Shown: piece by piece, positions 9,538-18,070 of the stretch
Position numbering within the stretch: the first letter of the stretch is position 1
Layout: each line of letters begins with the position of its first letter
Origin: Theodoxus fluviatilis
Lineage: Eukaryota; Mollusca; Gastropoda; Cycloneritida; Neritidae
Direction: 5' to 3'
Assembly (NCBI GenBank): GCA_034096865.1
Contig: JAWQFJ010029053.1
Location: 15,001-36,746 of the forward strand
DNA length: 21,746 nt
Notes under the pieces: model-generated
Told to the model about the DNA's origin: nothing
What the model saw: the letters and a program-made list of their open reading frames with translations, nothing else
Database searches by the model: none
Position numbers and translations under genes: made by a program

Positions 9538-9775
9538 GACCACGGATAAAGCAAAATGGGTTCACTTAGGGTCTTGTGCCCAAACACCAAGACATTCTTT
9601 CAGACTCCATTGCCATAACTCTAAATCAAAATCAGTGGTAATCTGAAAAATTGTTGGCATCTTCTTCCAACCTCATATGTATTGTGAGCCTGCACATATA
9701 CACACACATGTATACACTTTTCTAAGCTGTTCTATCTGAAGTCTTATGAAACAGACCACATAAGTTGCATATCAC
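9538..9775. other. Unassigned sequence between the minisatellite and the TIR element
   Basis: A short stretch with no ORF, repeat or RNA that I recognise. It contains a small alternating CA/TATA patch near 9695-9715. Confidence 0.4.
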
Positions 9776-10013
9776 TTAGGCCAACAACAAAAAATGGTGT
9801 GGTTACAGTAACCCGACCTACCCTATTCTGGGGCGCCGACCCTACATCTTTTTATTGAAAATGTTGAAGTTTTTTTTTTATATCAAAGTTGTGGGTTGAG
9901 GGAGGATCGATCGTTCAGTCTCAGGAAACAACCTGTGTAGTTACAGACGACGCAGGGCGCAAAGGGAAGTAACTTACCTCGTTCCTCAAGCCTCGTTCTG
10001 AAAACAAACAAAA

Positions 10014-10259
10014 ATGGCGTGCCGCGAACGTTTGGTGGCGACTGTTGCCTCAAAATGTGACCATCAAGACGGCAATAAGCAGATTTCCGCATATCCAGAG
10101 ACGGCATCGATGACGGAAGTTTTTCTTAACATTCATCCCGAATTGAACATGAAAAAATATGGGGTGGTCGCTCGTGGCTACGGTGATGCAGAGCTGCCAA
10201 CCCACCATCATGCCAAAGACGAAAGAGTAGCAACTAGCATCCAGAGCTTTTTTGAGTAG
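10014..10259 (+). CDS. Hypothetical 81-aa ORF inside the TIR element
   Basis: The ATG at 10014 lies in a good animal start context (aaaaATGGCG). The frame reads MACRERLVATVASKCDHQDG and ends SIQSFFE before TAG. Composition looks more coding-like than its surroundings, with balanced codons and CpG-bearing early codons. No domain is recognised, and the only histidine cluster is THHHAKDE near residue 64. It may be a first exon or a whole decayed ORF of the element. No homologue comes to mind. Confidence 0.25.
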   Translation: MACRERLVATVASKCDHQDGNKQISAYPETASMTEVFLNIHPELNMKKYGVVARGYGDAELPTHHHAKDERVATSIQSFFE

Positions 10260-10347
10260 CATTTAAGAAATAGGCGTAGCACACACGCACAAGAAGGAAA
10301 ATGGCGATGTTTGCGCGGGGGTGGTGGTGGGTGGGTGCTGTCAAGTC

Positions 10348-10503
10348 GCTGAGCCGCCGACGTGAAGCGGGGGGGGGGGGTTTCTACGTGACGGTCAAAA
10401 GTTCAGTTCGACGCTCAGCGCTGAACCGCCAGCATAAAGCGGTGTGTGTGTGTGTGTTTGTGTGTGCGTGTGTGTTTCTTCATGACGGTAAAAAGTTCAG
10501 TTC
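10348..10503. repeat. Tandem duplication of about 75 bp with different simple repeats at the same internal site
   Basis: Copy 1 (10348-10409) runs GCTGAGCCGCC to AAGTTCAGTTC. Copy 2 (10420-10503) runs GCTGAACCGCC to AAGTTCAGTTC. At the same place after AAGCGG, copy 1 has a run of about 12 G and copy 2 has a (TG)n-rich run (10441-10476). Both resume with TTTCT and a [CG]TGACGGT[CA]AAAAGTTCAGTTC block. Confidence 0.8.
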
Positions 10504-10694
10504 CAGGCTTTGAAAAATCATACTTTTTCCCTGACGATCGTAGCATCATAGCAAGCATGGCGAAATCGTAGCATGCTATGCCTAAATCGTAGCACTTGGC
10601 AGCTCTGGTGATGTGACCACATGCAAAGCAGATGGGGATGGGTTTGAGTTGGCTTGGGGTTTGACTGTTGGAGAGGTCGAGGACACGTTTGAAC

Positions 10695-10869
10695 TGAAGT
10701 GAAGTTTTGCAAGCCGAGAGTGAGGAAGAAGAAGAGGATGATCAACATGCAGCACAAGTTCCTGATGCATTTCAATTACATCTGGTTCATGTTAGGGGCA
10801 CCGATGGTTGGTCACATGATACTGACACTAGAAGAACAGACAATCTCATATCAGCCATATCTTCACTGG
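10695..10869 (+). CDS. Exon-like ORF with acidic stretch and strong splice donor
   Basis: An open plus-strand frame reads EVLQAESEEEEEDDQHAAQV, continues through HVRGTDGWSHDTDTRRTDNL, and ends ISAISSL at CTG|GTAAGT (donor at 10870), a near-perfect animal splice donor. A TGA lies just upstream in this frame at about 10692, so an acceptor would have to fall within a few bases; none is convincing. It may be an exon of a gene carried by the surrounding TIR element or a decayed exon. No family recognised. Confidence 0.3.
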
Positions 10870-11461
10870 TAAGTCAATGCTTTTCTTTACCTAATTCCAA
10901 GAGAAGTTAAGTCAAAATTGTTCAAAGGGAATATCCGTTGTCTGTTCGCACACTTATTTCCAAGTCGAGTAGGTTTAATTTGGTGTCCACGAGAAATAAA
11001 AAGTAAAAAAAAAAAAGTTATTGCCGACCTACCTACCCTATTTTTTTTGGCTATGTTACCTTAACCTAGGTAGGGGCAGTCAAAATTTTATTTTTAAGTG
11101 AGAGTGTATGTTTTGTGATATTTTAAAAGAAGAACACAATACAAGCATAACACACAAAAAAGTAAGTGGATACCTTCATTAGTTCATGAGATATTGATAT
11201 TTTAGTATACATGTTTTCGCACCTCCGATCACAAAATTGCCGAGGGGGCAACTTTCGGTCATCACATTTCATATAATATGTACAGGAGCAGTCTGGAACT
11301 TTCAGAAATGCCAAACATGTTTGTGTAGAATAAGTGTATTTTTTTTCAGCCAGTCTAGTTTCATATTTTGGGAGAAAAAGAGCCTCAAAAATGACAAAAA
11401 CACGAATTTGTTAAGCGGAACAACAGGAAAAAGTACATTTTTTGTCACTTTAATGCCAATA

Positions 11462-11684
11462 ATTCAGAAACTATTGAAGATACAACCACCAATTTTGGTG
11501 TATAGACAGATTACAATGTAAGCTTTGTAGACAGTGCAATGTTTGAAAAAATCACACACAAGTATGTACAAATTCTCCATGATCTTCAGTGGAAACGACG
11601 GAAATTTAGGGGAAAACCACATTTCAGATTGAAATATTTCAGAAACTATTGGGAATACAGCCATGATTTTTGGTGTGTAGATTA
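11462..11684. repeat. Pair of diverged direct repeats, about 45 bp each
   Basis: TTCAGAAACTATTGAAGATA at 11463 and TTCAGAAACTATTGGGAATA at 11638 start two related blocks. Each continues CA[AG]CCA, then TTTTGGTGT[AG]TAGA. They are about 175 bp apart inside the TIR element. Confidence 0.6.
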
Positions 11685-12390
11685 GTTATACTGTTATCTT
11701 CACACATATGTGTTAAATCAAGGAAGATATTTACAAATACTGTTAACAGTTCTATGTTCTAAACAAAATTCTTGCAAAGCGCACAGTGGGACAAGTTGCG
11801 ATTGTCAAATTCATAACCCTACTTCAAAGTCATTCAAAGACTCAAACAAAATTGTCAATCAAGTGCTGCTTAAAACTGGTGTACATGGCAGGCAGGTTTG
11901 CTGGAGATTCCACTGTGAATGATTTGCCAGAAGAAGAATATGGTGCAAGTGCAACATGTGTAACAAACAAAATATGCTCATATCAATTATCAATTATTTA
12001 CTGATTTATGACTGAAACCACACATGACACAGGGCTGTTTACTTTTACTAGTTTTACTTTCACAGTTTCAGTCAGTCTTTTATTTGACTCAAATTAGTAT
12101 GATAGACCATAAAACTTGGATAAACTGGAAAAAAAACAATGATGAATTAATGGATGGTGTTCGGAACGCGAGGCCTAGCGTTTCAGCAAAGGAGCAAATA
12201 TTCCTTACATCCTTATTTAATCCTTAAGAAAACAACAGCAGACTGCAGAGAATTAAAAACTATCGAAGTAGTGATTGAAGATTAGTTTGACTTTGAAATA
12301 AATATATCACATGTATGGCGAAAGGTAAAAAAAACACCCCATTTCACAACTCGGAGTGAAATGTTGATCAACAGCGAAGTCATTGCAAGC

Positions 12391-12420
12391 GAGGTGCGGC
12401 GAGGCACCTCTATATAAGTA
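12391..12420 (+). promoter_or_regulatory. Hairpin next to a TATA-like box inside the TIR element
   Basis: GAGGTGC GGCGAG GCACCTC (12391-12410) is a perfect 7-bp stem with a 6-base loop, followed at once by TATATAAG (12411). The layout is promoter-like, but no coding frame starts convincingly downstream (the nearest long plus frame begins at 12654 and has no recognised product). Confidence 0.25.
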
Positions 12421-13515
12421 TATTAATCCATGTACGTCCATCGCAATCCATGAGAAAACACGTTAATATCCGGCATAGAATGATTCAGAAATGACTCAAA
12501 CTTGATCTAGGCACAGCAGCAGCAACTGTTTCCTAAAGAAACAAATTAAATCAGCGCGCGAGTGCACAGAGCATTGAAACGAAATCGTCCGCTAAGCGGC
12601 TAATATGGTCAACACGTGGGTCTAAAACAAGCGACGTATTTTCACAATTACAAATGAATTTAGCAAATAATACTGCCAAAAGTGATTACCTAAGGATAAA
12701 TATGACCAATATGGCTCTGATTTTCGTCACAAAAGATGTAGATTTATCTTCGCCGCTAGCGACAGAAAGCACTGCGTCCGCCATGATAGCCGGTCGAAGC
12801 GAGTCTGCCGAAGTGCTTACAAAGCTCTCTTCTCATTGGCTGCGCTCTTCTCGTCTGACTACTACGATGGCATGTGTTATACGGTTGGAATCGCAGATGA
12901 ATGAGCTTTCAGGCGCATCCTTTATGTGGTCAATCGGTTCAGCGGTTCAAAAGTTACACGGGTTTAAAGATTACCACTATAAAAGAAATTATTTAATTAA
13001 AAAAACTAAATAACGCATGAAAAAAATACATTTACCAGTGTAAACTACGGACTATATTCCGCTAATGTAGATCAAATCTGTTGATAAAGATGAAATAGTG
13101 CGTGTTTACTTCACCTCCGAAGTCGAGTGGTGATTTCGGCCAAGTTGACTAACGCAAAATGGATGCCGACACAGCTTGAAAAGTGACAACTTTCAAATGA
13201 CTCAGAATTACTCAAATCAAACAGATCTGATAATAACAAGGATGCTAACAGACAGAAGGATTGTTTATCTTTCTGTTTCAATGTGTTTTAATCTTGTTCT
13301 TGACGTTTTAGAGATTCATTTTAGCCGATTAAAACTAAGTAAAATCATGACCTGAGGCAGCTTTCCCACCCATTTTGTGGGGGTGCGCCCCTACCTACTT
13401 AACCACACCATTTTTTTTTTTTTGGCCTTATAATAAAAGTGAGAATTTGTGACTTTCAGTGTGCACAGGGCACTGTTGCAAATGGTTCCAAAAAGGAATG
13501 ACACAGTATGCTCAC

Positions 13516-13638
13516 ATTCTTTGTGGGTGAGAGGTTGAAGAGAATCTCAGTGTGCACGTTCTTTGTCAGCATTTTCCCCTTCCTGTGGGCGTGGATGGCT
13601 TTGTTGGCGGCCACCATCACCTGGAAGGGGTCCACAAT
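13516..13638 (-). CDS. TPRKB: TPRKB, internal coding exon (Cgi121 core)
   Basis: This 123-bp exon (41 codons, phase 0 at both ends) starts [17 protein letters not shown] and ends [12 protein letters not shown]. The I-V-D-P-F-Q-x-[LM]-V-A-A-N-K-A block and the T-E-[IV]-[IL]-[FY]-N-L-S-P block are the strongest signatures of TPRKB/Cgi121. The acceptor ctttgtgcag ends at 13639 and the donor AAT|gtgagc begins at 13515. This exon and the next two give 129 residues, against about 175 in human TPRKB, so roughly the first 45 residues are missing. I searched both strands to the right end of the window for a matching exon and found none; it may lie beyond 21746 or be too diverged to see. Part of the ORF upstream of 13638 is only intron read-through. 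Confidence 0.94.
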
Positions 13639-13805
13639 CTGCACAAAGAAAAGAGAAAAAAAGGTAAATATGTATCACAGGGCACCATCATCATATCAAA
13701 GGACATTTGTCGAACTTACTCACAAACTTACTAGTTCTATACATGTATGCTTTCAAATCCAACAATTGAATTAAAAGAACCAGAATGTTATTCTTACTGA
13801 GATGA

Positions 13806-13853
13806 CTGCCTGCCTGACTGACTGACTGACTGACTGACTGACTGACTGACTGA
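13806..13853. repeat. (CTGA)n microsatellite
   Basis: About ten CTGA units follow two CTGC units. The array sits in the TPRKB intron upstream of exon 13638-13516. Confidence 0.95.
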
Positions 13854-14044
13854 AGAGTTATGGCCTACCAGCCTCTGTAGGCTATGTATGGCCACTGACC
13901 AAAATAACCTGAGTTGGTTATACTAAGAGTAAGACCAAGGCAAGTGTCCACTTCCTTGGTAGTTTGCATCTTACGAAACGGGTATGAACGCATGGTGGAT
14001 TACTGAGAGAATAACATATAATGAGCTGCAAAGACTCTTAAAGA

Positions 14045-14133
14045 AGGGGGGAGGGAGGGGGAAAGAGAGAGAGGGCGGGGGGGGGGGGGGGGGGGGGGGG
14101 GAGAGAGAGGGAGGGAGAGAAAGGGAGGGAGAT

Positions 14134-14223
<90 letters not shown>

Positions 14224-14285
14224 GAGAGAGACAGAGAGACAGAGACAGAGACAGAGACAGAGAGACAGAGAAAGAGACAGAGAGA
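14045..14285. repeat. Poly-G tract (25 G) followed by a long (GA)n array
   Basis: G-rich sequence with an uninterrupted G run at 14077-14101 leads into about 180 bp of GA units, pure from about 14132 to 14213, then mixed with GACA units. The overlapping Ser-Leu and Arg-Glu frames on both strands are repeat artefacts. Confidence 0.95.
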
Positions 14286-14325
<40 letters not shown>

Positions 14326-14790
14326 CTTTATTTATCAAGGATTTTACTTATTTTTAGGCATTTCTGCCAATCTTACAAATTGTCCTTGCTCATAAAGAAG
14401 TGAAAACATGGATAGATAAGACAAAAAAATACACAGTAGCTAATATATGTACAACAGTTGGTAAGGTATATGAATAATATGATCAACAATGACATATTTT
14501 ATTTTTAGTAGATGCCTTTGACAACTGTCAGCTCAGTGAGTCTTCAAGTTCAAGCAAATACGTGTCATATACATGTACACGACACACGTATATATATACA
14601 TGTAGGCGACAGCAGTGAGATCATCTGAATAGATACTCACGTATGGATGCTTTAAAAGACTTCATGGAAGTATTGTTCCTTAGGTGCAATGGGAGTGTAT
14701 TCCATATATCATAACACCTGAATATGTAATACTGCCTTTGAAAAAGTCCTTATACGCTAGGTTGCGGGGGCGGTAGAATGAAAAGTGTAC
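14286..14790 (-). mobile_element. 3' end of a CR1/L2-like LINE with (CAAT)n tail
   Basis: On the minus strand a frame ending at TGA 14623-14621 encodes FRCYDIWNTLPLHLRN, then NTSMKSFKASIREYLFR. This is the W-N-x-L-P ... S-x-x-x-F-[KR] ... [LY]LF tail found at the C-terminus of many non-LTR reverse transcriptases. One frameshift upstream separates it from AYKDFF. The 3' UTR follows for about 300 bp and ends CCTTGATAAATAAAG, then AATCAATCAATC repeats (14285-14325). Such short-unit tails are typical of the CR1/L2 group. The copy is strongly 5'-truncated and abuts the GA array at its tail. Confidence 0.75.
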
Positions 14791-14817
14791 GGAAGGAGCA
14801 TGGCAGAGCGAGTGAGG

Positions 14818-14866
14818 AGAGAGAGAGACGGAGAGAGGAGAGAGATGAGTGAAGAGCGAGAGAGAG

Positions 14867-14899
<33 letters not shown>
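14818..14899. repeat. Imperfect (GA)n array
   Basis: GA units broken by GG and CG interruptions, pure over the last 30 bp. Confidence 0.9.
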
Positions 14900-14903
<4 letters not shown>

Positions 14904-15716
14904 TTTGCAGCATCTATTCAGCGATTTGTATTATTCAGATTGTCGCGTATTATCAAACTCAAGAACACGTGCATCACTTCACACTTGGCCTGACCAAGCC
15001 GACTTGAAGTTGAAGGAGTATTCCACAAATGACGTATCACACCATTCCATGACGTTGTCAGAAGCGAACCGCTACGTGTCCGTCAGAACTTACTGCACGT
15101 TCATCACGCTCTGTCGTAGTTCACTAGACGTTTAGAAGACATCCCTGAACAACATCAAAGTTACGTGCAACGTGTACTGGGAGAACAGATCTGCTTAGTC
15201 TTAAGCGCCATCTTGGACAATTTAGTTGTGTGGCCCAAAAATTCGCGATTCTCAATCAAAACCCCTGAATGGCTAGGTCGAGGGCGATGTGAGAAGCGCC
15301 TAACAGCGTAGAAAAAGCGGCCATATCTCCGCCAAACGGCGGAACGAACATTTGGCTTGCCCGTAACCGAGGCCTGTTCTAGAGTCGGTGTAAAGAGTCA
15401 TGAAGTGGCGAATAGACGAAAAATAAACTGCGAACGATGCAGATAATACAACAAATCAGACTGGATGCATAAGTTGTCATTGTAGTAATTTGGTTTTGAA
15501 TCAAGGAAAGAAACTGCTAGAGACAACGTGGATGGAAATTTGTTTAAAAGAGGACAGACAGCGAGTAAACCTTTTCGTAAGGACGGAAATTAAAAAATCT
15601 TCGTAACACAGGCTAGGGACGCCGAACACTAATTATCCGGAAGGAACGAAGGTATAGTACTGTATATGTTTTTATTCTAACACTATAACAAATTTCGTTT
15701 ATTTTGTTCTAAAAAC

Positions 15717-15717
<1 letters not shown>
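14900..15717. other. CpG-containing non-coding stretch with promoter-like motifs
   Basis: The section from about 15000 to 15450 has more CpG than the surroundings. It holds two TGACGT words (15030 and 15050, CRE-half-site-like) and, on the minus strand at 15214-15204, AAGATGGCGCT, which resembles the YY1 element found near housekeeping transcription starts. No coding exon is adjacent on either strand. It could be a promoter or a non-coding first exon. The short phrases may equally belong to an unrecognised dispersed repeat. Confidence 0.3.
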
Positions 15718-15718
<1 letters not shown>

Positions 15719-15759
<41 letters not shown>

Positions 15760-15792
15760 TCTCCTTCTCTCTCTCTCCTTCTCCTCTCTCTA
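15719..15792. repeat. (CT)n microsatellite
   Basis: Pure CT to about 15756, then interrupted by TCC units. A TA-rich patch follows at 15800-15832. Confidence 0.95.
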
Positions 15793-15832
15793 TCCTAAGA
15801 TATATAGTTATATATATATAATAATATATATA

Positions 15833-16410
15833 GAGATCTTGCTTCTTCGCCTCTATAGATTGCATGCTCGTCTGGTGATATTGATAGTATACGACCGTAC
15901 TGATCGAGATCTATCCTAATCTTTTATTTCTTGCCCGTGAACAATCAGCAACTATGGACACTCGGGATCATGATAGTGCAGAGTGTCAGTATGTGTAGAC
16001 TCTAAGACCGATCACAAAATACCAAAATCGGACTCATGTTGCCTCTTTTTAGTTTAAAGCTATCTTGCCATGTAGGTACAAGACTTGTAATTATTTTTTT
16101 CCCCATCCTTCTAGTCTAACTAAAAAACCCATTCATTCGCACATGTGGCTGCAATATATATTCCAATGGTATTGGTGACACGTTTTATGTGACCCTCTCG
16201 TATCCTAAAATCTTTCAGTTTTAAGACAAAAAAGTCCAATGTTGGACCCACATCACAGATTTTTTTTTTTGTACATCTTTTGGGGTAGAAAAAGCCGGAA
16301 ATAGAAACGATCATATGTTGCACTTTCGATTTCTTACACAGTGTGTAGCACGCTTTGCTGGAATCTTGTCCTCATACCGTAGGTTTGTAAGATGTAGCTG
16401 TTGGTTTCAG
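15833..16410. other. No recognisable gene; flank of the AIP-like exon
   Basis: AT-rich sequence with no domain-bearing ORF. The first exon expected for AIP (about 33 residues before the conserved phase-0 intron) was looked for on the plus strand and not found. Confidence 0.5.
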
Positions 16411-16604
16411 ATCACCTTCCACTACAGAACTTGCAAGTGCAATGAGGAGAGCACAGTCATTGATGACAGCAGGAAATATCCAAAGCCCATGGAACTGATC
16501 CTAGGCAAGAAATTCAAGCTTGAAGTGTGGGAACAATGCCTGAAGACCATGAAAACCATGTAAGAGTTCCTAGCCATTGTCTTGTCTGCTATGAAGTTGT
16601 GCTG
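16411..16604 (+). pseudogene. AIP: AIP-like exon fragment (FKBP-type domain), frameshifted
   Basis: After the acceptor ttggtttcag (16401-16410) the plus strand encodes [20 protein letters not shown], then [20 protein letters not shown] and EQCLKTMK. This is the first half of the FKBP-like domain of the aryl-hydrocarbon-receptor-interacting protein, a TPR co-chaperone of HSP90. The F-H-Y-R-T, D-D-S-R, K-P-M-E-L-I-[IL]-G-K-K-F-K-L and V-W-E motifs are all present. The intron position matches human AIP exon 2 as I recall it. After KTM the frame reads TM and TAA (16561). A shifted frame resumes with RVPSHC and YEVVL, matching the next AIP strand. No other AIP exon is seen in either direction. It is either an isolated, decaying exon copy or a true exon with a sequence error. 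Confidence 0.7.
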
Positions 16605-16745
16605 CGTGAACCACACACAGCAGGCACACCAAACACTGCAGACACAATGCCTGCACGCGCCACAGTACGCACCACCCAACACTACACTACTCAGCACACC
16701 AACCACACACTAAACACACACTTCAACACACACTCACATGCACAC
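16605..16745. repeat. CA-rich degenerate sequence
   Basis: ACACA-rich low-complexity sequence directly after the AIP-like fragment. The plus-strand frame through it is compositional (Thr/His/Asn-rich) and is not considered coding. Confidence 0.6.
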
Positions 16746-16879
16746 TGGTACCTCGCATATCTCCTGATTAACCCTTCCAGAGAGGGCAAAGATAGCCTGC
16801 AAGCTCTGAACCCTCATCTGTAAGTAAGAAAAGGTCCAGATCATCCACTGTCACTCTCTTTTCCTTCGCCCGCTTTCTC

Positions 16880-17760
16880 CCACTGCGTTTGCCCATTAGA
16901 TATCGCTAGAAGAGGTCACTCTAATTACTCAACGATTGCCTGTCTTATGCTACGTATTACTTCGGCTGCAATCCCTGCCATCAAATAGTCTCTCTATAAC
17001 TCCTGGTCACAGGCATGCGCCACTCTACACACCTCCGTCTCGATGACTAGCTTGTAAGCCAAGCTCTTCCTTATTCGCAGACACAAGACTCCTCAGCGTT
17101 CCCAGAAGAGGACCCTCCCGTCAAGAACACAAATTTGGTGAATGCTCTTTCTTTTACATCAGGCTCCCCTGCTCAATCTGGAATGAACCTCACCCGCCTC
17201 TCCGTTGACACCTTAACACTTCTTCCCTCGACCTTTGCGTGCGCTGCTCGCAAAACTCAACCGTCTTTCCTTTCTTGAAATCTTCATCTTCCCTGATACC
17301 CCTGGTTTCCTAAGTTCTTCTTCATCTTCACCTCTCCACTCACATCGATTCTACTTTGTACTAAGCTTGGGGGGGCCCTTAAGCCCCAACTACCCACCCC
17401 ACGCCCACGTCCCCACGTCCTGTCCCTCCTTCCCCTTTCCCCAGTTTTTCAAAAAGTTTACAAAAAAAAAAAAAAAAAAAAAAAAAAGAACAAAAAAAAA
17501 AAAAATAAAAGACAGACTAAAAAAAAAAAAAAAAAACGTGACGCTGTAACCTCAAGTTTGGTGTTGAAATGGTCTGACTACGTCCCGAATTGTCTGACCT
17601 CTGTATGTTACTTTAGTTGTATTAAGGTTGTGCTTGAGGGTAGGATTGCGGACTGGTGATTGTATACTTGTAATGGTTGTGTATGCGCCGTGCGCATGTC
17701 CTAAACTCATTGGCGTACAAGGCGCTTTAAATTCAAACTCGCACACATTATTAATTATGA
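16880..17760 (+). mobile_element. 3' portion of a decayed plus-strand LINE
   Basis: At 17077-17208 the plus strand reads ADTRLLSVPRRGPSRQ, then FGECSFFYIRLPCSIWNEP. This is the D-T-R-L-L-x-[IV]-P-R ... F-G-x-x-[ST]-F ... [IV]-W-N tail of CR1/L2-type non-LTR polyproteins. Just upstream TLYTPPSR is compatible with the usual Y-T-P-x-R-x-L-R-S block, broken by stops. The 3' UTR is C-rich, contains an A-rich tract at 17461-17537, and continues to a motif GGCGCTTTAAATTC near 17721, a common LINE 3'-end theme, followed by an ATTATTAATTATGATTA tail. The A-rich tract inside may mark a separate insertion. The copy is dead. Confidence 0.7.
17461..17537. repeat. Poly-A-rich tract
   Basis: Three A runs (about 27, 13 and 17 bases) separated by short G/C/T-containing breaks. 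The frame of lysines through it is an artefact. It could be the poly-A tail of an insertion that ends here. Confidence 0.9.
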
Positions 17761-17769
17761 TTAGTTATT

Positions 17770-17946
17770 TACACACACACACACACAAACACACAGACAC
17801 ACACACACACACACATGCATGCACACACACCTACACATGCATGCACACACACCTGCACATGCATGCACACACACCTACACATGCATGCACACACACATAT
17901 ACATGCACTCACACATGCATAATTGCATGCGCAAATGCACACACAA
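17770..17946. repeat. (CA)n microsatellite grading into a 22-bp minisatellite
   Basis: CA units to about 17815 lead into three to four copies of a 22-bp unit, CACACACACCTACACATGCA then TG (one variant has CCTGC). Each ends in the palindrome ATGCAT. Degenerate copies fade out near 17946. Confidence 0.9.
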
Positions 17947-18042
17947 CTTGCTATTTACCTTATTGCATCAGTAGCTGGTGACAGAATATATGATGACATA
18001 GAATTAGAAAGTGTGACACATACCAAAAGGCATAAGTAGGGG

Positions 18043-18070
18043 AAAAACAAACAAACAAACAAACAAAACA
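18043..18070. repeat. (AAAC)n microsatellite
   Basis: About six CAAA units, immediately followed by TTTGTGGTTACAGTA, which matches the end region of the 3.65-kb TIR element. Confidence 0.9.

Larger units (their letters stand above)
9779..13427. mobile_element. Candidate 3.65-kb PIF/Harbinger-like transposon (TIRs, TTA target duplication)
   Basis: The left end (9779-9805) is GGCC, then 12 A/C bases, then TGGTGTGGTTA. The right end read on the minus strand (13427-13400) is GGCC, then 13 A, then TGGTGTGGTTA. TTA flanks both ends directly (9776-9778 and 13428-13430); a 3-bp TWA duplication is the hallmark of PIF/Harbinger. The interior contains an 81-codon plus-strand frame from an ATG at 10014, an acidic exon-like frame ending at a strong donor (10869/10870), and a minus-strand ATG frame at about 12783. 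I could not recognise a DDE transposase or Myb-like protein, so it is decayed, non-autonomous or carries foreign sequence. Two same-family copies in opposite orientation would mimic this. Confidence 0.55.
4182..13515 (-). other. TPRKB intron, 9.3 kb, loaded with mobile elements and tandem repeats
   Basis: The donor is gtgagc (13515-13510) and the acceptor CAG (4184-4182). Well over half of the length is explained by insertions and arrays listed separately: RTE-like LINE tail, transposon ORF fragment, short inverted-repeat elements, the 62-bp minisatellite with its nested MITE, and the 3.65-kb TIR element. Because both flanking exons join in frame and keep good splice sites, these insertions appear tolerated as intron sequence. 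Confidence 0.85.

Noticed and set aside
12654..13013. 119-codon plus-strand ORF inside the TIR element
   Set aside because: No family resemblance. The minus strand in the same place has a better start (ATGGCGGACGC near 12783), though that too ends after about 32 codons.
14000..14338. Long Ser/Leu-rich and Arg/Glu-rich ORFs on both strands
   Set aside because: They are translations of the (GA)n array and poly-G tract, open in several frames because the repeat has no stop codons.
16120..16323. Minus-strand ORF considered as the missing TPRKB N-terminal exon
   Set aside because: It lacks the expected family pattern, and its end has no phase-0 donor that would join IVDPFQ.
16775..16823. Possible micro-exon GKDSLQALNPHL between cttccag and gtaagt
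   Set aside because: The borders are plausible, but the 39-bp frame has no convincing match to AIP or another family, and it lies just before LINE sequence.
17235..17549. 104-codon ORF with a lysine-rich end
   Set aside because: It is LINE 3' sequence reading into the A-rich tract. The lysines come from poly-A.
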